Shown piece after piece: positions 8,941-18,659 of a stretch of 40,934 nucleotides of DNA. The DNA lies in the NCBI GenBank assembly GCA_022361275.1, contig JAKSBE010000513.1, forward strand, positions 1 to 40,934, read 5' to 3'. Both the position numbers and the translations under genes were made by a program. This DNA comes from Kiloniellales bacterium. GTDB lineage: Bacteria; Pseudomonadota; Alphaproteobacteria; Kiloniellales; JAKSBE01. Each line of letters opens with the position of its first letter. The stretch's first letter is position 1. The notes under the pieces were generated by a model. It did no database searches. It saw nothing but the letters and a program-made list of their open reading frames with translations, and had not been told where the DNA came from.

Positions 8941-10308
8941 CTAAGCAACAGTAAAGCCGGAACTCGTAAGCGCGGCCGAAGGCGCGAAGTTACAGGTCCT
9001 TACGACAGGTCCCCTGGCTCCTTCTCGTTCATACCCAACATGGGGTACCTCTCTTAAGCCCAAGGCGTCGAAGACCGCGGGCAGGCCGGCCCTGGCCGCT
9101 GCCGGCAGGGGCAGCTTGCGGAACGCCGGCCGTGCCGCCAGCAGGTCTTGCCAGGCCGCCCGGTCCAGACCGCCGATACGGACTCCACCGGCATCGACGT
9201 CCCGGGCCAGCGAGACTTCGAAGCGGCCGTCCCAGTGCACCCGCGCGCCCGGCCGCACCTCGAGAGTCTCTACGGCCGAGGCCTCCCGAGCGATCAACAG
9301 GGTCTCGCCGCGGCGCTGGACCCGGCAACCGCCCAGGGTGGCACCGCGGAATCCGGCCTCGGCGATGCGGGCGAAGAGGCCGCTGAGCCGCTCCCAGCGC
9401 GGGGTGTAGGGCCGGCCGCCGACGGTCATCACGGCATGCGCCAGGGCCCGCAGCCCGACCTCCGCCTCGGCGGCGAGAAGCGGGCGCGGGTCCAGTCGGA
9501 TGTAGCCGGCCGGATCGATCCGGGCCGCCCGGGCCAGCAGGGCGGCGACCGCGCCTTCCAGGGCCGCGCGGGCGCGCCCGAGGTGGCCTGCGGCCGCGGC
9601 CAGGCGGCCGGCGCTCAGGCCCTCCTCGGCCAGGGCCGGCAAAAGCCGGCGCAGGCGGACCCGGGCATGGGCGGTGTCGGCGTTGCTCGGGTCCTCGATC
9701 CAGTCGATCCCGCGGGCCCGCAGAGTGGCGGCGAGCCGCTGCCGCGGCAGCGACAGCAGGGGCCGGAGGACCACCGCCTGCGGCAGAGCGACCCTGGCCG
9801 ACATCGCCGCCAGGCCGTCGAGGCCGCTGCCCCGGCCCAGGCGCAGCAGAAGGGTCTCGGCCTGATCGTCGCGGTGATGGGCCAGCAGCAGGTGCAGGGT
9901 GCCGCGGCGCGCGCAGTGGTCGAGCAGCAGGTGATAGCGGGCGGTTCGCGCGACCGCCTGGAGGTTGGCCGCCGGCACCGCGCCGGACCGGGTCAGGATC
10001 TTGTGCGCGATGCCCAGAGGATGGAGGAGGCGCCGAACCTGCCGGGCCTCGGCCGCCGAGCCGGGGCGCAGGCGATGATCCACCGTGACCGCTTCGACGC
10101 TGCCGCCCCGGGCAAGGGCCCAGTCATGGCTCAGGACGGCCAGGGCCAGGCTGTCGGCCCCGCCGGAGGTCGCCACCGCGAGCCGCGGCGCGCGCCCGAA
10201 GGGCCCCAGGGCTTCGATGAGCTCCGCGAATTCCGCTGCGGTCAGAGGTTGGGAAGCGCCGGTTGTGGCGTCGTCGTGATCGGAATCCGACGGCGCGCCG
10301 CCGGTCAC
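8941..10308 (-). CDS. tilS: tRNA(Ile)-lysidine synthase
   Basis: 455 residues. It converts C34 of the CAU-anticodon tRNA-Ile to lysidine, giving AUA decoding, in the cytosol. The PP-loop SGGADS is at 48-53, followed by TVDHRLRPGS, LAHHRDDQAETLLLRL, and the RNP(D/S)-type segment IEDPSNADTAHARVRLR that marks TilS. The C-terminal third is divergent, as usual. The start is the GTG at 10308, whose first bases overlap the cpoB stop (GTGA), so translation is probably coupled. About 20 residues precede the typical N-terminus. Confidence 0.94.
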   Translation of the reverse strand: MTGGAPSDSDHDDATTGASQPLTAAEFAELIEALGPFGRAPRLAVATSGGADSLALAVLSHDWALARGGSVEAVTVDHRLRPGSAAEARQVRRLLHPLGIAHKILTRSGAVPAANLQAVARTARYHLLLDHCARRGTLHLLLAHHRDDQAETLLLRLGRGSGLDGLAAMSARVALPQAVVLRPLLSLPRQRLAATLRARGIDWIEDPSNADTAHARVRLRRLLPALAEEGLSAGRLAAAAGHLGRARAALEGAVAALLARAARIDPAGYIRLDPRPLLAAEAEVGLRALAHAVMTVGGRPYTPRWERLSGLFARIAEAGFRGATLGGCRVQRRGETLLIAREASAVETLEVRPGARVHWDGRFEVSLARDVDAGGVRIGGLDRAAWQDLLAARPAFRKLPLPAAARAGLPAVFDALGLREVPHVGYEREGARGPVVRTCNFAPSAALTSSGFTVA

Positions 10309-11411
10309 GGGCAGCTCAGGCGTTCCCGCTCCAGCGAGGCGCGCTGCAGCACGCTTCCCGAAGCGTCCGGATAGCGCTTGAGCAGCTCGCTGAAGGCACC
10401 GCAGGAATCTTCCTTCTTGTTGAGCTGGGCCAGAGACATGCCGAGCTTCAGCAGATTGTCGGCCGCCTTGGCGCTCTCCGGATAGCGCTGGAAGCCCTCG
10501 GCGAAGGTCACCGCCGCCTGGCGGAAGTCGCCGCGGACGTAATAGGTCTCGCCCAGCCAGTACTTGGCGTTGCCCGCCAGCGGATCGTCGGCGTGCTGCT
10601 CGAGGAAATCCTTCAGCGCGGATTCGGCTTCGACGTAGTTGGCCTGGCGCAGCAGGCCGAAGGCGTAGTCGTAGTCGGCCTTGACCGAGCCGCCGGGCAG
10701 TCCGACGCCCGCCGCCGCAGGCGCGGCCGCCGCAACGGGCGCCGCCGCCGCGACCTGCCCGGTCTGCGGGGTGAGCGAGGTCGGCTGGCCCTGCCCCAGC
10801 GAGGTCGGCTGCCCCTGGGCCTGGCCCTGCCTTGCACGCAGGGCCTCGACCTGGGCGCGCGGCACCTCGCCGAGGACCTGAGGCGTGGCCGGGTCCACGG
10901 CCGCCGGGCCGCCGGGCTGGCCGCCCGGGGCCGCGCCGAGCACGGCACCGCCCGCGCCGCCTGCGGGCGGGAGCCCGCCGCCCAGGCGGGCCTCCAGTTC
11001 ACGCAGGCGGAAGTCCACGTCGCCGACCAGCTTGTCGAGACGCACCGCCACCTGGCTGACCTCGAAGTTCGCCTGCTCGATCTGTCCGGTCAGGTTGCGG
11101 AGCTGGATCTCGAGCTCGTTGACGCGCGTGTGGAGCCGCGCGGCCACGGCGGGCTTGACGTCCTCGCCCGGTGCGACCGCGGCGCCGGGGGCCGGCTGCG
11201 GGATCTCGCCACCAGAGTAGACCTGCCGCTGCAGCGTCGAGATCTCGCGCTGCAGACGGTCGACCCGCTGAATCAGGTTCTGCAGCTCGGTGCTCTGCGC
11301 CATCGCGCCGGACCCGCCGATAGCCAGAAGCACCGCCGCGGCCAGAACCGGGCGCAGGCGGATTCCGATCGCTGTCGGACGGCTCAGTTTGGTGTCACGC
11401 ATCTCGGGCAT
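10305..11411 (-). CDS. cpoB: Tol-Pal system protein CpoB (YbgF)
   Basis: 368 residues, longer than the ~260 of E. coli. A Sec signal is near residues 20-38 (VLAAAVLLAIGGSGAMAQS). A coiled-coil trimerisation stretch (about 40-70 and 95-145), a long Ala/Gly/Pro/Gln-rich linker with a short QGQPTSL duplication, and a C-terminal TPR block (DYDYAFGLLRQANYVEAESAL onward) follow. In E. coli CpoB links Tol-driven outer-membrane constriction to PBP1B at the septum. Start could also be ATG 11399. It is the last Tol gene, separated from pal by a terminator and a repeat element, so it probably has its own promoter shared with tilS. Confidence 0.9.
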   Translation of the reverse strand: MPEMRDTKLSRPTAIGIRLRPVLAAAVLLAIGGSGAMAQSTELQNLIQRVDRLQREISTLQRQVYSGGEIPQPAPGAAVAPGEDVKPAVAARLHTRVNELEIQLRNLTGQIEQANFEVSQVAVRLDKLVGDVDFRLRELEARLGGGLPPAGGAGGAVLGAAPGGQPGGPAAVDPATPQVLGEVPRAQVEALRARQGQAQGQPTSLGQGQPTSLTPQTGQVAAAAPVAAAAPAAAGVGLPGGSVKADYDYAFGLLRQANYVEAESALKDFLEQHADDPLAGNAKYWLGETYYVRGDFRQAAVTFAEGFQRYPESAKAADNLLKLGMSLAQLNKKEDSCGAFSELLKRYPDASGSVLQRASLERERLSCP

Positions 11412-11455
11412 CGTCGCTGTTCAATCCATCAGCTCTGCTCAAGGTCCTGCCACTT

Positions 11456-11594
11456 CTAGTGTGATGGTTCCAAAGTCCGGCACATTTCATGTTCCAATGC
11501 CGAGATTTGGAAGCTGAATCACACGAGATTCAACAAATTAGTGTCCCTTTGATTCTGCAATCCGCTCTCGCGAATTTCAGAATCGGGACACTAG
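11456..11594 (+). repeat. MITE-like intergenic element, copy A
   Basis: 139 bp bounded by perfect 7-bp inverted ends CTAGTGT (11456-11462) and ACACTAG (11588-11594). The right half folds into a hairpin: AGTGTCCC (11540-11547) with GGGACACT (11585-11592), then ATTCTG (11552-11557) with CAGAAT (11578-11583). The left ~105 bp align with the reverse complement of about 39955-40069. It is AT-richer than its surroundings and holds no ORF. It sits between pal and cpoB, so it is upstream of cpoB. Confidence 0.6.
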
Positions 11595-11652
11595 CCGGGC
11601 TTGTGGGCAGAAATGTGGCACGCGCCGGTCCGGGAACGGTCCAGATCCCAGC

Positions 11653-11671
11653 CCGGCCCCAAGAGGGCCGG
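11653..11671 (-). terminator. Short GC hairpin between pal and cpoB
   Basis: CCGGCCC (11653-11659), loop CAAGA, GGGCCGG (11665-11671). It stands 39 bp further downstream of pal than the larger hairpin at 11710-11757 and may act as a backup stop. No T run. Confidence 0.3.
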
Positions 11672-11709
11672 CAGCCAAGCCCCTAAAACGCAAGACATGA
11701 AACGCAAGA

Positions 11710-11757
11710 CGCCGCCCCTCCGGTTCATCGTCGCGCGATGGAGCCGGCGGGGCGGCG
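11710..11757 (-). terminator. Terminator after pal
   Basis: A 14-bp stem with one mismatch joins 11710-11723 (CGCCGCCCCTCCGG) and 11744-11757 (CCGGCGGGGCGGCG); the loop contains a further CATCG/CGATG pairing. Read on the minus strand it is followed by a T-containing stretch (TCTTGCGTTTCATG). It lies 30 bp past the pal stop and should end the tol-pal transcript. Confidence 0.75.
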
Positions 11758-11788
11758 TTTAGCGTTGGCTTCGGTCGTCGCCGGCTTG

Positions 11789-12301
11789 TCAGTTGACGAC
11801 AAACTGCGACCGCCGGTTCTGCGCCCAGGCTTCCTCGTAGGAGCCCGGCACGGCCGGCCGCTCTTCGCCGTAGCTGATCGTGGTCAGACGACCGGCGTTG
11901 ATGCCGAGGGCGATCAGGTAGTCCTTGACGGCGTTGGCGCGGCGCTCGCCCAGGGCGAGGTTGTACTCGCGGGTGCCGCGCTCGTCGGCGTGCCCTTCAA
12001 GGGTCAGAGTGACCGCCGGGAAGGAGTTGAGCCAGGCAGCCAGGGCCTCGACCGAACTGCGCCCCTCCGGCTTCAGGTCGTACCTGTCGAAGTCGAAGAA
12101 GACACGATCGCCGACCTTGTCGATGAGGTCTTCCTGCGATCCCGGTTGAAAGCCGGGCTGCGGAGCCGCGGTCGTCGTCGTGGCCGGCGCCGGCGGCGTC
12201 TCGGCCGCCGTGGCGGTGCTGGCCGTGGTCTCCTCAGTAGGCGTTTCGCAGGCAGCCAGAAGCAACAAGGCTGCGAACATGCTGAATACTTTGAACCGCA
12301 T
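11789..12301 (-). CDS. pal: Peptidoglycan-associated lipoprotein Pal
   Basis: 170 residues. The lipobox LAAC puts the lipidated cysteine at residue 18; Glu at +2 fits outer-membrane sorting. A Thr/Ala/Pro linker (19-52) leads to an OmpA-like domain with VFFDFDRYDL, LEGHADERGTREYNLALGERRA and the closing YGEERP. Pal anchors the outer membrane to peptidoglycan and is moved by TolB/TolA during division. It is separated from tolB by 178 bp, in which I see no gene. Confidence 0.97.
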   Translation of the reverse strand: MRFKVFSMFAALLLLAACETPTEETTASTATAAETPPAPATTTTAAPQPGFQPGSQEDLIDKVGDRVFFDFDRYDLKPEGRSSVEALAAWLNSFPAVTLTLEGHADERGTREYNLALGERRANAVKDYLIALGINAGRLTTISYGEERPAVPGSYEEAWAQNRRSQFVVN

Positions 12302-12479
12302 TGTCTACCCTCTCAGAACCATCCGGGGAAGCGAATGAGCAGTTTATGTCCCGCACCACGTGAGTCCTTGTCAAGCACGGGCTGCTCCTTGATCCGGCTG
12401 CCGTTTCTCGAGATTTCTGACGGCGGTGCCGGGGGGATTAGGGAAGTGCCGAAGCGGATCCGCATGATCCGCCACCCCC

Positions 12480-13817
12480 CTAAGGATTGAGCGGAGACCA
12501 CGCCGGGTCGGAGCCATCGATGGGCGTGATCATTTCGCGTTCGTTATAGCCGGTGAGGTCAATTGTGTACAGCTTGGTCGAAACCTGGCCCCTTTCGTTC
12601 GATTGACCCTGCCGGAAGAAGGCCAGGATGCGCCCGTTCGGCGCCCAGGTCGGGCCTTCGATCCGGAAGTCGTTGACCAGCATGCGCTCGCCCGAGCCGT
12701 CGGGGCGCATGACGCCGACGTAGAACTGGCCCCGGTGGATACGCGTGAAGGCGATCAGGTCGCCGCGCGGGGACCAGACCGGCGTCGCGTAGCGGCCCTG
12801 GCCGAAGCTGATGCGGCGCACGCCGGAGCCGTCGCCGTTCATGATGTAGAGCTGCTGGCTGCCGCCGCGGTCGGAGTTGAAGATGACCTTCGACTTGTCC
12901 GGCGAGAAGGACGGCGAGATGTCGATCGAGGGATGGCTGGTCAGGCGGCGCAGGCTCCGGGTCCGCAGGTCCATGACGTAGACGTCGGAGTTGCCGTCGC
13001 GCGCCAGGCTCATGATCACGTCGTTGCCGTCGGGCGAGAAGCGCGGCGCGAAGGTCATGCCCGGGAAGTCGCCCAGGACCTCGCGCTGGCCGGTGTTCAG
13101 GTTGAAGAGATAGACCCGCGGGATCCTGCCGATATAGGAGACGTAGGTGATCTCCTGGTTGGTCGGCGAGAAGCGTGGGGTCAGGACCAGCGAGCCGCCG
13201 TCGGTCAGGAAGCGGTGGTTTTCGCCGTCCTGGTCCATGATCGCCAGACGCTTGACGCGCCGGGTCTGCGGGCCGCTCTCGGCGATGTAGACGACCCGGG
13301 TATCGAAGTAGCCGTCCTCGCCGGTCAGGCGCTGGTAGATCGCGTCGGAAATGATGTGGGCGATGCGGCGCCAATTGGTCGGCGTGGTGAAGTAGGCGAA
13401 GCCGGTCATCTGCTTCTCGGCATAGACGTCCCAGAGCCGGAACTCGACGTTGAGCCGGCCGTCGGCCTGCTGCTGGACGCTGCCGTTGATCAGGGCCTGG
13501 GCGTTGATCAGCCGCCAGTCGGCGAAGCGCGGCGCGGCGCGCAGGCTCTCGGCGTCCTGGATGAAGGCGCGTTTGTCGACCGGCCGGAACAGGCCGGAGC
13601 GCTCGAGATTGGCTGCAATCACCCCAGAGATATCGCGGCCGATCTGCGACTGCTCGGCCTCGTCGCTGTAGAAATCAGTGACCGCGACCGGTATCGGCTC
13701 GACGATGCCGCGCGTGATGTCGATCCGCAGTTCCGCCCGCGCGGGCGCGCCGAAGGTCGCCAAGGCCATCAGGCCGAGGATGGCCACCACCATCGTCCGA
13801 AGTTCATCGTGTTTCAT
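12480..13817 (-). CDS. tolB: Tol-Pal periplasmic beta-propeller TolB
   Basis: 445 residues from ATG 13817, which overlaps the tolA stop as ATGA; a longer open frame reaches 13865 but lies inside tolA. Signal peptide about 1-28 ([20 protein letters not shown]). The N-terminal domain (29-160) binds TolA. The six-bladed propeller follows with repeated FSPxxxxI and SPDGNDV/SPDKSKV/SPRGDLI blade motifs and binds Pal. Confidence 0.97.
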   Translation of the reverse strand: MKHDELRTMVVAILGLMALATFGAPARAELRIDITRGIVEPIPVAVTDFYSDEAEQSQIGRDISGVIAANLERSGLFRPVDKRAFIQDAESLRAAPRFADWRLINAQALINGSVQQQADGRLNVEFRLWDVYAEKQMTGFAYFTTPTNWRRIAHIISDAIYQRLTGEDGYFDTRVVYIAESGPQTRRVKRLAIMDQDGENHRFLTDGGSLVLTPRFSPTNQEITYVSYIGRIPRVYLFNLNTGQREVLGDFPGMTFAPRFSPDGNDVIMSLARDGNSDVYVMDLRTRSLRRLTSHPSIDISPSFSPDKSKVIFNSDRGGSQQLYIMNGDGSGVRRISFGQGRYATPVWSPRGDLIAFTRIHRGQFYVGVMRPDGSGERMLVNDFRIEGPTWAPNGRILAFFRQGQSNERGQVSTKLYTIDLTGYNEREMITPIDGSDPAWSPLNP

Positions 13818-14752
13818 TGTCCCAACATCTCCGACGGATCGAAAACCAACGTCATCTGGCGCCACTCGCTGTACTTTCTGACCGGCAGCCTTTGCAAGGG
13901 GGTGCAGCGTTTGACGGCGCGCAAAGCAGCCTCCGCTGCGGCCCTATAGAACCTGTCCCGCCCTATGCGCACGCCGTCCACGACCTGCGCGCGCTGCAGC
14001 GAACCGTCCTGATTCAGCGAAGCCGATATCTCGACGATCAAGTCCTCGGCGTTAGGGGCGCCGACGGGCGGATTCCAGCACGGGATGATCTGTTGCATGA
14101 TCGCGTCCCTTTCGCTCACGGTCAGGGGCTGCGAAGGGAGAGCAGCCGTCGCTCGAGGCTGCGATTCCGTTGGCTTTTCTTGACGTCGCGCCGGCTGTTC
14201 GTCCTTCAGCCTCTCGACGTTCTGCAGAATCGACGCCAGCGGGTCCACTTTGGGCTCTTCCTCTTTCTCGGGCTTCTGGGCGAGCTTCACCTGCGGCTTT
14301 CGGTTGGGCCGGGGTGCCGGTGGTGCCGGCGGCGGCGGCTCCTCCTTGACCTCTTCCTCTTCCTTGGGCTCGGGCGTCGCCTCGGGCTCCGGCAAGGGCA
14401 GCGGTTCCGGTTCGGGCTCGGGCGTCGGCTGCGGCGGCGCCGGTTGGGGGAGCGCGGCCTGCTGCGGCGGCTCCGGAGCCGGGGCCGGCGGCGGCGGGGG
14501 CGGCGGCGCGGCCTGGCGCGGCGGCGGCGGCGGCGCGTCGGGGATCTCCTGCGGCTCCTGGACCTCGGCAACCTGAGGCTGCGGATTCGCCGTGTCGCTC
14601 TGCTTGGGACGGGTCAATTCGTCGATGGTCGCGATCTCGACCGGGATCGGCGGCGCGACCTCCACGTCCCGGCCGAAGTCCGGCAGGCCGACCGCCAGAA
14701 CGATCAGCACCGCCAGGTGCAGCAGGGTCGAGGAGATCATGCCACTGCGCAT
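13814..14752 (-). CDS. tolA: TolA, inner-membrane/periplasmic spanning Tol protein
   Basis: 312 residues. One N-terminal membrane helix (about 4-24, [19 protein letters not shown]) is the TolQ/R contact. A long Pro/Glu/Ala-rich linker (about 30-195) replaces the Lys/Ala helical domain of enterobacteria. The C-terminal TonB/TolA-like domain (about 205-310) starts at [20 protein letters not shown] and has the paired cysteines of TolA domain III (CWNPP, KRCTPL). It couples the proton motive force to Pal/TolB. It is 14 bp after tolR. Confidence 0.92.
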   Translation of the reverse strand: MRSGMISSTLLHLAVLIVLAVGLPDFGRDVEVAPPIPVEIATIDELTRPKQSDTANPQPQVAEVQEPQEIPDAPPPPPRQAAPPPPPPPAPAPEPPQQAALPQPAPPQPTPEPEPEPLPLPEPEATPEPKEEEEVKEEPPPPAPPAPRPNRKPQVKLAQKPEKEEEPKVDPLASILQNVERLKDEQPARRQEKPTESQPRATAALPSQPLTVSERDAIMQQIIPCWNPPVGAPNAEDLIVEISASLNQDGSLQRAQVVDGVRIGRDRFYRAAAEAALRAVKRCTPLQRLPVRKYSEWRQMTLVFDPSEMLGQ

Positions 14753-14766
14753 GGGGTCAGCTAGCC

Positions 14767-15225
14767 TTAGTTATTGTTCCTGGGCTCCGGCGCCCCGGGC
14801 ATCTCGGCGATCAGGGCGACCCTTCGGAAGCCGGCGAAGTTGACCGTGCCCATGACCTCCATGATCTGGCCGTAGGAGATCGACTGGTCGCCGCGCACGA
14901 AGATCCGCGTGTCCGGCTTGTTCTCGGTGATCGCGGCCAGACGCGGCACCAGGTTCTCGATCTCGATCCGGGTGTCCTGGAGGTAGATCTCGCCCGCGGC
15001 GTTGACGGTGATGACCAGCGGCTCCTCCGGGTCGGAGATGGTCTTGGCTTCGGTCTTCGGCAGATCGACCGGCACGCCGACGGTCAGCAGCGGCGCCGTC
15101 ACCATGAAGACGATCAGCAGGACCAGAATCACGTCGACGAAGGGCGTGACGTTGATCTCGGCCATAGGACGGTAGCGGGATCCACGCGTACCGCCGTTGC
15201 CCCGGCTCATCATGGGCCCGGCCAT
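14767..15225 (-). CDS. tolR: TolR, proton-channel partner
   Basis: 152 residues, ExbD/TolR family. The motif MAEINVTPFVDVILVLLIVF at about 21-40 contains the proton-carrying Asp of the single membrane helix. A periplasmic domain with IEIENLVPRLAAI and IFVRGDQSISYGQIM follows. It begins one base past the tolQ stop. An internal ATG pair a few codons in is an alternative start. Confidence 0.96.
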   Translation of the reverse strand: MAGPMMSRGNGGTRGSRYRPMAEINVTPFVDVILVLLIVFMVTAPLLTVGVPVDLPKTEAKTISDPEEPLVITVNAAGEIYLQDTRIEIENLVPRLAAITENKPDTRIFVRGDQSISYGQIMEVMGTVNFAGFRRVALIAEMPGAPEPRNNN

Positions 15226-15226
15226 G

Positions 15227-15955
15227 CTAGCGGGCCTCGTCCATCTGGCGGGACAGGATCGCCCCGAACTCGACCTGGAAGGCCTCCAGGCGGGCGGCGT
15301 AGCGGCCCAGCTCGTTGGACAGCTTGTTGAAGGCGATGACCGCGGGGATCGCCGCGACCAGGCCCAGGGCGGTGGCGAAGAGCGCCTCGGCGATGCCGGG
15401 GGCGACCACGGCCAGGCTGGTGTTCTTCGAGGCGGCGATCGAGGTGAAGGCGTTCATGATGCCCCAGACCGTGCCGAAAAGGCCGAGGAAGGGCGCCGCC
15501 GAGCCGACCGAGGCCAGGAAGGTCATGTGCCGCTCGAGGCGGTCCATCTCGCGGCCCAGCGTGATCCCCATGACCCGCTCGACCCGCTGCTGAAGGCTGG
15601 CGCGGGCCTGCTCCGAGGCCGCCAGGCCCTTGGCGATCGAGCGCCGCCACTCGCGCATGGCCGAGACGAAGAGCGCCGACATGGGATCGGTCGGCCGGCT
15701 GTCCAGGCGGTCGTAGAGGTCGTCGAGCGACCCGCCGGACCAGAAGGACTCCTCGAAGTCCTCGGCGCGCGAGCGCAGCCGGCGCAGGCGCGACATCTTC
15801 TCGAAGATGATCGCCCAGGTCCAGAAGGAGCAGAACAACAGGATGATCATGACGGCCTTGACCACGATGTCGGCTTCGAGGAACAGCCCCCAGACCGTCA
15901 GATCGCTGGCGGCTGAGCCGCCGAGGGTGAGGCTATCGACCGATTCGTTTGGCAT
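15227..15955 (-). CDS. tolQ: TolQ, MotA/TolQ/ExbB proton channel
   Basis: 242 residues with three membrane segments: about 24-48 (LFLEADIVVKAVMIILLFCSFW), 145-166 and 180-202. It has the family signature AAPFLGLFGTVWGIMNAF and the APGIAEALFATALGLVAAIPAV helix. It pairs with TolR to energise TolA. It lies two bases past ybgC in a tight operon. Confidence 0.97.
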   Translation of the reverse strand: MPNESVDSLTLGGSAASDLTVWGLFLEADIVVKAVMIILLFCSFWTWAIIFEKMSRLRRLRSRAEDFEESFWSGGSLDDLYDRLDSRPTDPMSALFVSAMREWRRSIAKGLAASEQARASLQQRVERVMGITLGREMDRLERHMTFLASVGSAAPFLGLFGTVWGIMNAFTSIAASKNTSLAVVAPGIAEALFATALGLVAAIPAVIAFNKLSNELGRYAARLEAFQVEFGAILSRQMDEAR

Positions 15956-15957
15956 GG

Positions 15958-16407
15958 CTAAACCCGCTCTTCAGGAAAGCAAAAGGGGAGCAGCGCCCGA
16001 CGCAGGGGCTGCGGGATGGGCGACGGTCTGCCGTCGAGACGGATGCAGGCGATCCGCGCCCGGACGCTGACCAGGTGCTCGCCTTCGCAGGTGATGCGCT
16101 GCACCGCCCGCGCCGCCGCGGCGCTCAGCTTGACCAGGCGCGAGCGGACCTCGAGCAGATCGTCCAGGCGCGCCGGCCGGCGGTAGTCGACGCTGCAATC
16201 CCTGACCGCGAAGGCCAGGCCGTAGTCCTCGGACAGGCTTCGCTGATGGATCCCGAGCAGGCGCAGCATCTCGGTGCGCGCGCGCTCGGCGAACTTCAGG
16301 TAGTTGGCGTAGTAGACGATCCCCGCCGCGTCGGTGTCCTCGTAATAGACGCGCAGGGGCAGCACGTGCTCCACGCCGTCGAAGCGTCCCGAAAGGGCCT
16401 CGGTCAT
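15958..16407 (-). CDS. ybgC: Tol-Pal-associated acyl-CoA thioesterase YbgC
   Basis: 149 residues, hot-dog fold. The catalytic loop [19 protein letters not shown] (about 21-39) holds the Asp of 4-hydroxybenzoyl-CoA-type thioesterases. Members hydrolyse short or phospholipid-related acyl-CoA/ACP esters in the cytosol and head the tol operon in many proteobacteria. The start overlaps the ruvB stop (ATGA), so the ruv and tol genes are translationally linked. Confidence 0.95.
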   Translation of the reverse strand: MTEALSGRFDGVEHVLPLRVYYEDTDAAGIVYYANYLKFAERARTEMLRLLGIHQRSLSEDYGLAFAVRDCSVDYRRPARLDDLLEVRSRLVKLSAAAARAVQRITCEGEHLVSVRARIACIRLDGRPSPIPQPLRRALLPFCFPEERV

Positions 16408-17501
16408 GCCGACGCCTCCCCGCCTCCGGCCCCGTCGCGGTCCAGGAGGTCGAGCTGGGCCAGGGCCCGCTCGGGCGCAGGCAGGCCGAGGTAGCCGTAG
16501 CCCGAGGCGGTCAGGACCCGGCCCCTCGGCGTGCGCTGCACCAGGCCCTGTTGGATCAGGAAGGGCTCGATCACTTCCTCCAAGGCGTCGCGCTGCTCGG
16601 CCAGGGCGACGGCCAGGGTGTCGACGCCGACCGGTCCGCCGCCGTAGTTCTCGGCGATGCAGCCGAGGTAGCGCCGGTCCATGGCGTCGAAGCCCAGGCG
16701 GTCCACGTCGAGCCGCCGCAGGCCGCGGTCGGCGACCTCGGCATCGATGCAGGCTACGCCGTCGACCGCGGCGAAGTCGCGGACCCGGCGCAGCAGCCGG
16801 CCGGCGATGCGCGGCGTACCGCGGGAGCGGCGCGCGATCTCCTCGGCGCCCTCGGCGGTGATCTCGGCACCCAGGACGGCGGCGCCCCGGCGCACGATGT
16901 CCCCCAGCTCCTCGGCGGTGTAGAACTCCAGACGGAGTTGGATGCCGAAGCGATCGCGCAGGGGCGTGGTCAGCAGGCCCGAGCGGGTGGTGGCGCCGAC
17001 CAGGGTGAAGGGCGGCAGCTCGATCCGCACCGAGCGCGCGGCCGGTCCCTCGCCGATCACCAGATCGAGCTGGAAGTCCTCCATGGCCGGATAGAGGATC
17101 TCCTCGACCGCCGGCGAGAGGCGGTGGATCTCGTCGATGAAGAGCACGTCGCGCGGCTCGAGGTTGGTGAGGATCGCCGCCAGGTCGCCGGCGCGCGCGA
17201 TCACCGGGCCCGAGGTCGCCCGGAAGCCGACCCCCAGCTCGCGCGCCACGATCTGCGCCAGGGTGGTCTTGCCGAGCCCGGGCGGGCCGAAGAACAGCGT
17301 GTGGTCCATGGCCTCGCCGCGCGCCGCCGCCGCCTGCACGAAGACGCGAAGGTTCTCGCGCAGCCGCGCCTGGCCGACGAAGTTCTCCAGGCGCTGCGGG
17401 CGCAGGCTGGTCTCGGCCTGATCGCCGACGCCGGGATCGGGCGCCACGAGACGCGGATCTGGACGCGGATCCGGACGGGGGTCTGGGCGGGCATCGGTCA
17501 T
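16404..17501 (-). CDS. ruvB: Holliday junction branch-migration ATPase RuvB
   Basis: 365 residues. Walker A GPPGLGKT at 72-79, Walker B LFIDEIH at 120-126, sensor 1 [18 protein letters not shown], and a C-terminal winged helix ([20 protein letters not shown]). The hexamer drives branch migration on RuvA-bound junctions. The first 20 residues contain a DPRP repeat from a 12-bp tandem repeat, absent from the family core. Its ATG overlaps the ruvA stop. Confidence 0.98.
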   Translation of the reverse strand: MTDARPDPRPDPRPDPRLVAPDPGVGDQAETSLRPQRLENFVGQARLRENLRVFVQAAAARGEAMDHTLFFGPPGLGKTTLAQIVARELGVGFRATSGPVIARAGDLAAILTNLEPRDVLFIDEIHRLSPAVEEILYPAMEDFQLDLVIGEGPAARSVRIELPPFTLVGATTRSGLLTTPLRDRFGIQLRLEFYTAEELGDIVRRGAAVLGAEITAEGAEEIARRSRGTPRIAGRLLRRVRDFAAVDGVACIDAEVADRGLRRLDVDRLGFDAMDRRYLGCIAENYGGGPVGVDTLAVALAEQRDALEEVIEPFLIQQGLVQRTPRGRVLTASGYGYLGLPAPERALAQLDLLDRDGAGGGEASA

Positions 17502-18112
17502 GACGCCAGTTCCTTCAGGCCCTCACGGATCAGGGTCTCGACCCCGGCCTCGGCGCCCAGGCGGCGGCTGGCCTCGACCACCACGCCGAAGGCCTCGCTG
17601 CGCCGGTAGCCGAGGTTGACCAGCGCCGAGACCGCGTCCTCGGTCGTGGTCTCGGCGGTCGCGGTCTCGACGCCGTTCTGGGTCGCCACCAGCACCGGGC
17701 CGAGCGCGATGCCGTCGACCTTCTCGCGCAACTCGGCGACGATCCGGCCGGCCAGCTTGGGACCGACCCCGTTGGCCGTGGCGAGCGCCGCCTTGTCCTG
17801 GGCCGCGATCGCCTTGGCGAGCTCCTGCGGCGGCAGGGTGGACAGGATCGCCAGGGCATGGCGGGTGCCGACGCCCTGGACGGTCTGCATCAGGCGGAAC
17901 CAATCCTGCTCCGCGCGGTCGATGAAGCCGTAGAGCCGGATCTGGTCCTCGCGGACATGGGTCTCGATCCGCAGGCTGACGCCCGCACCCTTGGCCGGCA
18001 AGCGGCCGAGCGTCCGCGCCGAGGCGAAGACCAGGTAGCCGACGCCGCCGACGTCGAGGATCAGGTGATCCTCGTCGGTGGAGTCGACCAGGCCGGTCAG
18101 CTTGCCGATCAT
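17498..18112 (-). CDS. ruvA: Holliday junction-binding protein RuvA
   Basis: 204 residues starting at ATG 18112, which overlaps the ruvC stop as ATGA; a longer frame to 18646 is a shadow of ruvC. N-terminal OB fold ([10 protein letters not shown]...GVGYLVFAS), tandem helix-hairpin-helix ([24 protein letters not shown] at about 80-125), an acidic linker, and the C-terminal RuvB-binding domain ([16 protein letters not shown]). It tetramerises on four-way junctions. Confidence 0.97.
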   Translation of the reverse strand: MIGKLTGLVDSTDEDHLILDVGGVGYLVFASARTLGRLPAKGAGVSLRIETHVREDQIRLYGFIDRAEQDWFRLMQTVQGVGTRHALAILSTLPPQELAKAIAAQDKAALATANGVGPKLAGRIVAELREKVDGIALGPVLVATQNGVETATAETTTEDAVSALVNLGYRRSEAFGVVVEASRRLGAEAGVETLIREGLKELAS

Positions 18113-18630
18113 GCCGGCTCCTCCAGCGCCGTCGCCGCGGCCAGACCGCCCCAGCGGCGGCGCGTCGCCCGGTGATGGACATGGCAGATGGCCACCGCCA
18201 GCGCGTCGGCGGCATCCGCCGAGCGCACGCCGCTGCCCGGCAGCAGCTGGCGGACCATGACCCCGACCTGCTCCTTGCTGGCCTGGCCGGTCCCGACGAT
18301 CGACTTCTTGACCACCAGCGGCAGGTACTGGGACACCGGCAGACCGGCCAGCGCGGGGGTCATCAGCGCGATTCCCCGGGCCATGCCCAGCTTCAAGGTC
18401 GAATCCGGGTTGCGGTTGACCAGGGTCTCCTCGACCGCGGCCTCCTGCGGCGCCTGCGCCGCGATCATCTCCAGCAGGGCCTCGTGCAGGTCGCGCAGCC
18501 GACGGTCCAGGGACTGCGCCGGATCGGCCTCGATCACGCCGTGCGCGACGTGGCGCAGGCGATTGCCCTCGGCCTCGATCACGCCCCAGCCGGTACGCCG
18601 GAGCCCGGGGTCCAAACCGACCACCCGCAT
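18109..18630 (-). CDS. ruvC: Crossover junction endonuclease RuvC
   Basis: 173 residues. The RNase H-like fold carries acidic residues in VVGLDPGLRRTGWG (D7), AAVEETLVN (Glu) and the C-terminal SADAADALAVAICH (paired Asp). It resolves Holliday junctions by symmetric nicking with Mg2+. It is 29 bp after yebC. Confidence 0.97.
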   Translation of the reverse strand: MRVVGLDPGLRRTGWGVIEAEGNRLRHVAHGVIEADPAQSLDRRLRDLHEALLEMIAAQAPQEAAVEETLVNRNPDSTLKLGMARGIALMTPALAGLPVSQYLPLVVKKSIVGTGQASKEQVGVMVRQLLPGSGVRSADAADALAVAICHVHHRATRRRWGGLAAATALEEPA

Positions 18631-18659
18631 GCTCTCCCCTCTTCACTCCACCGACGAGA

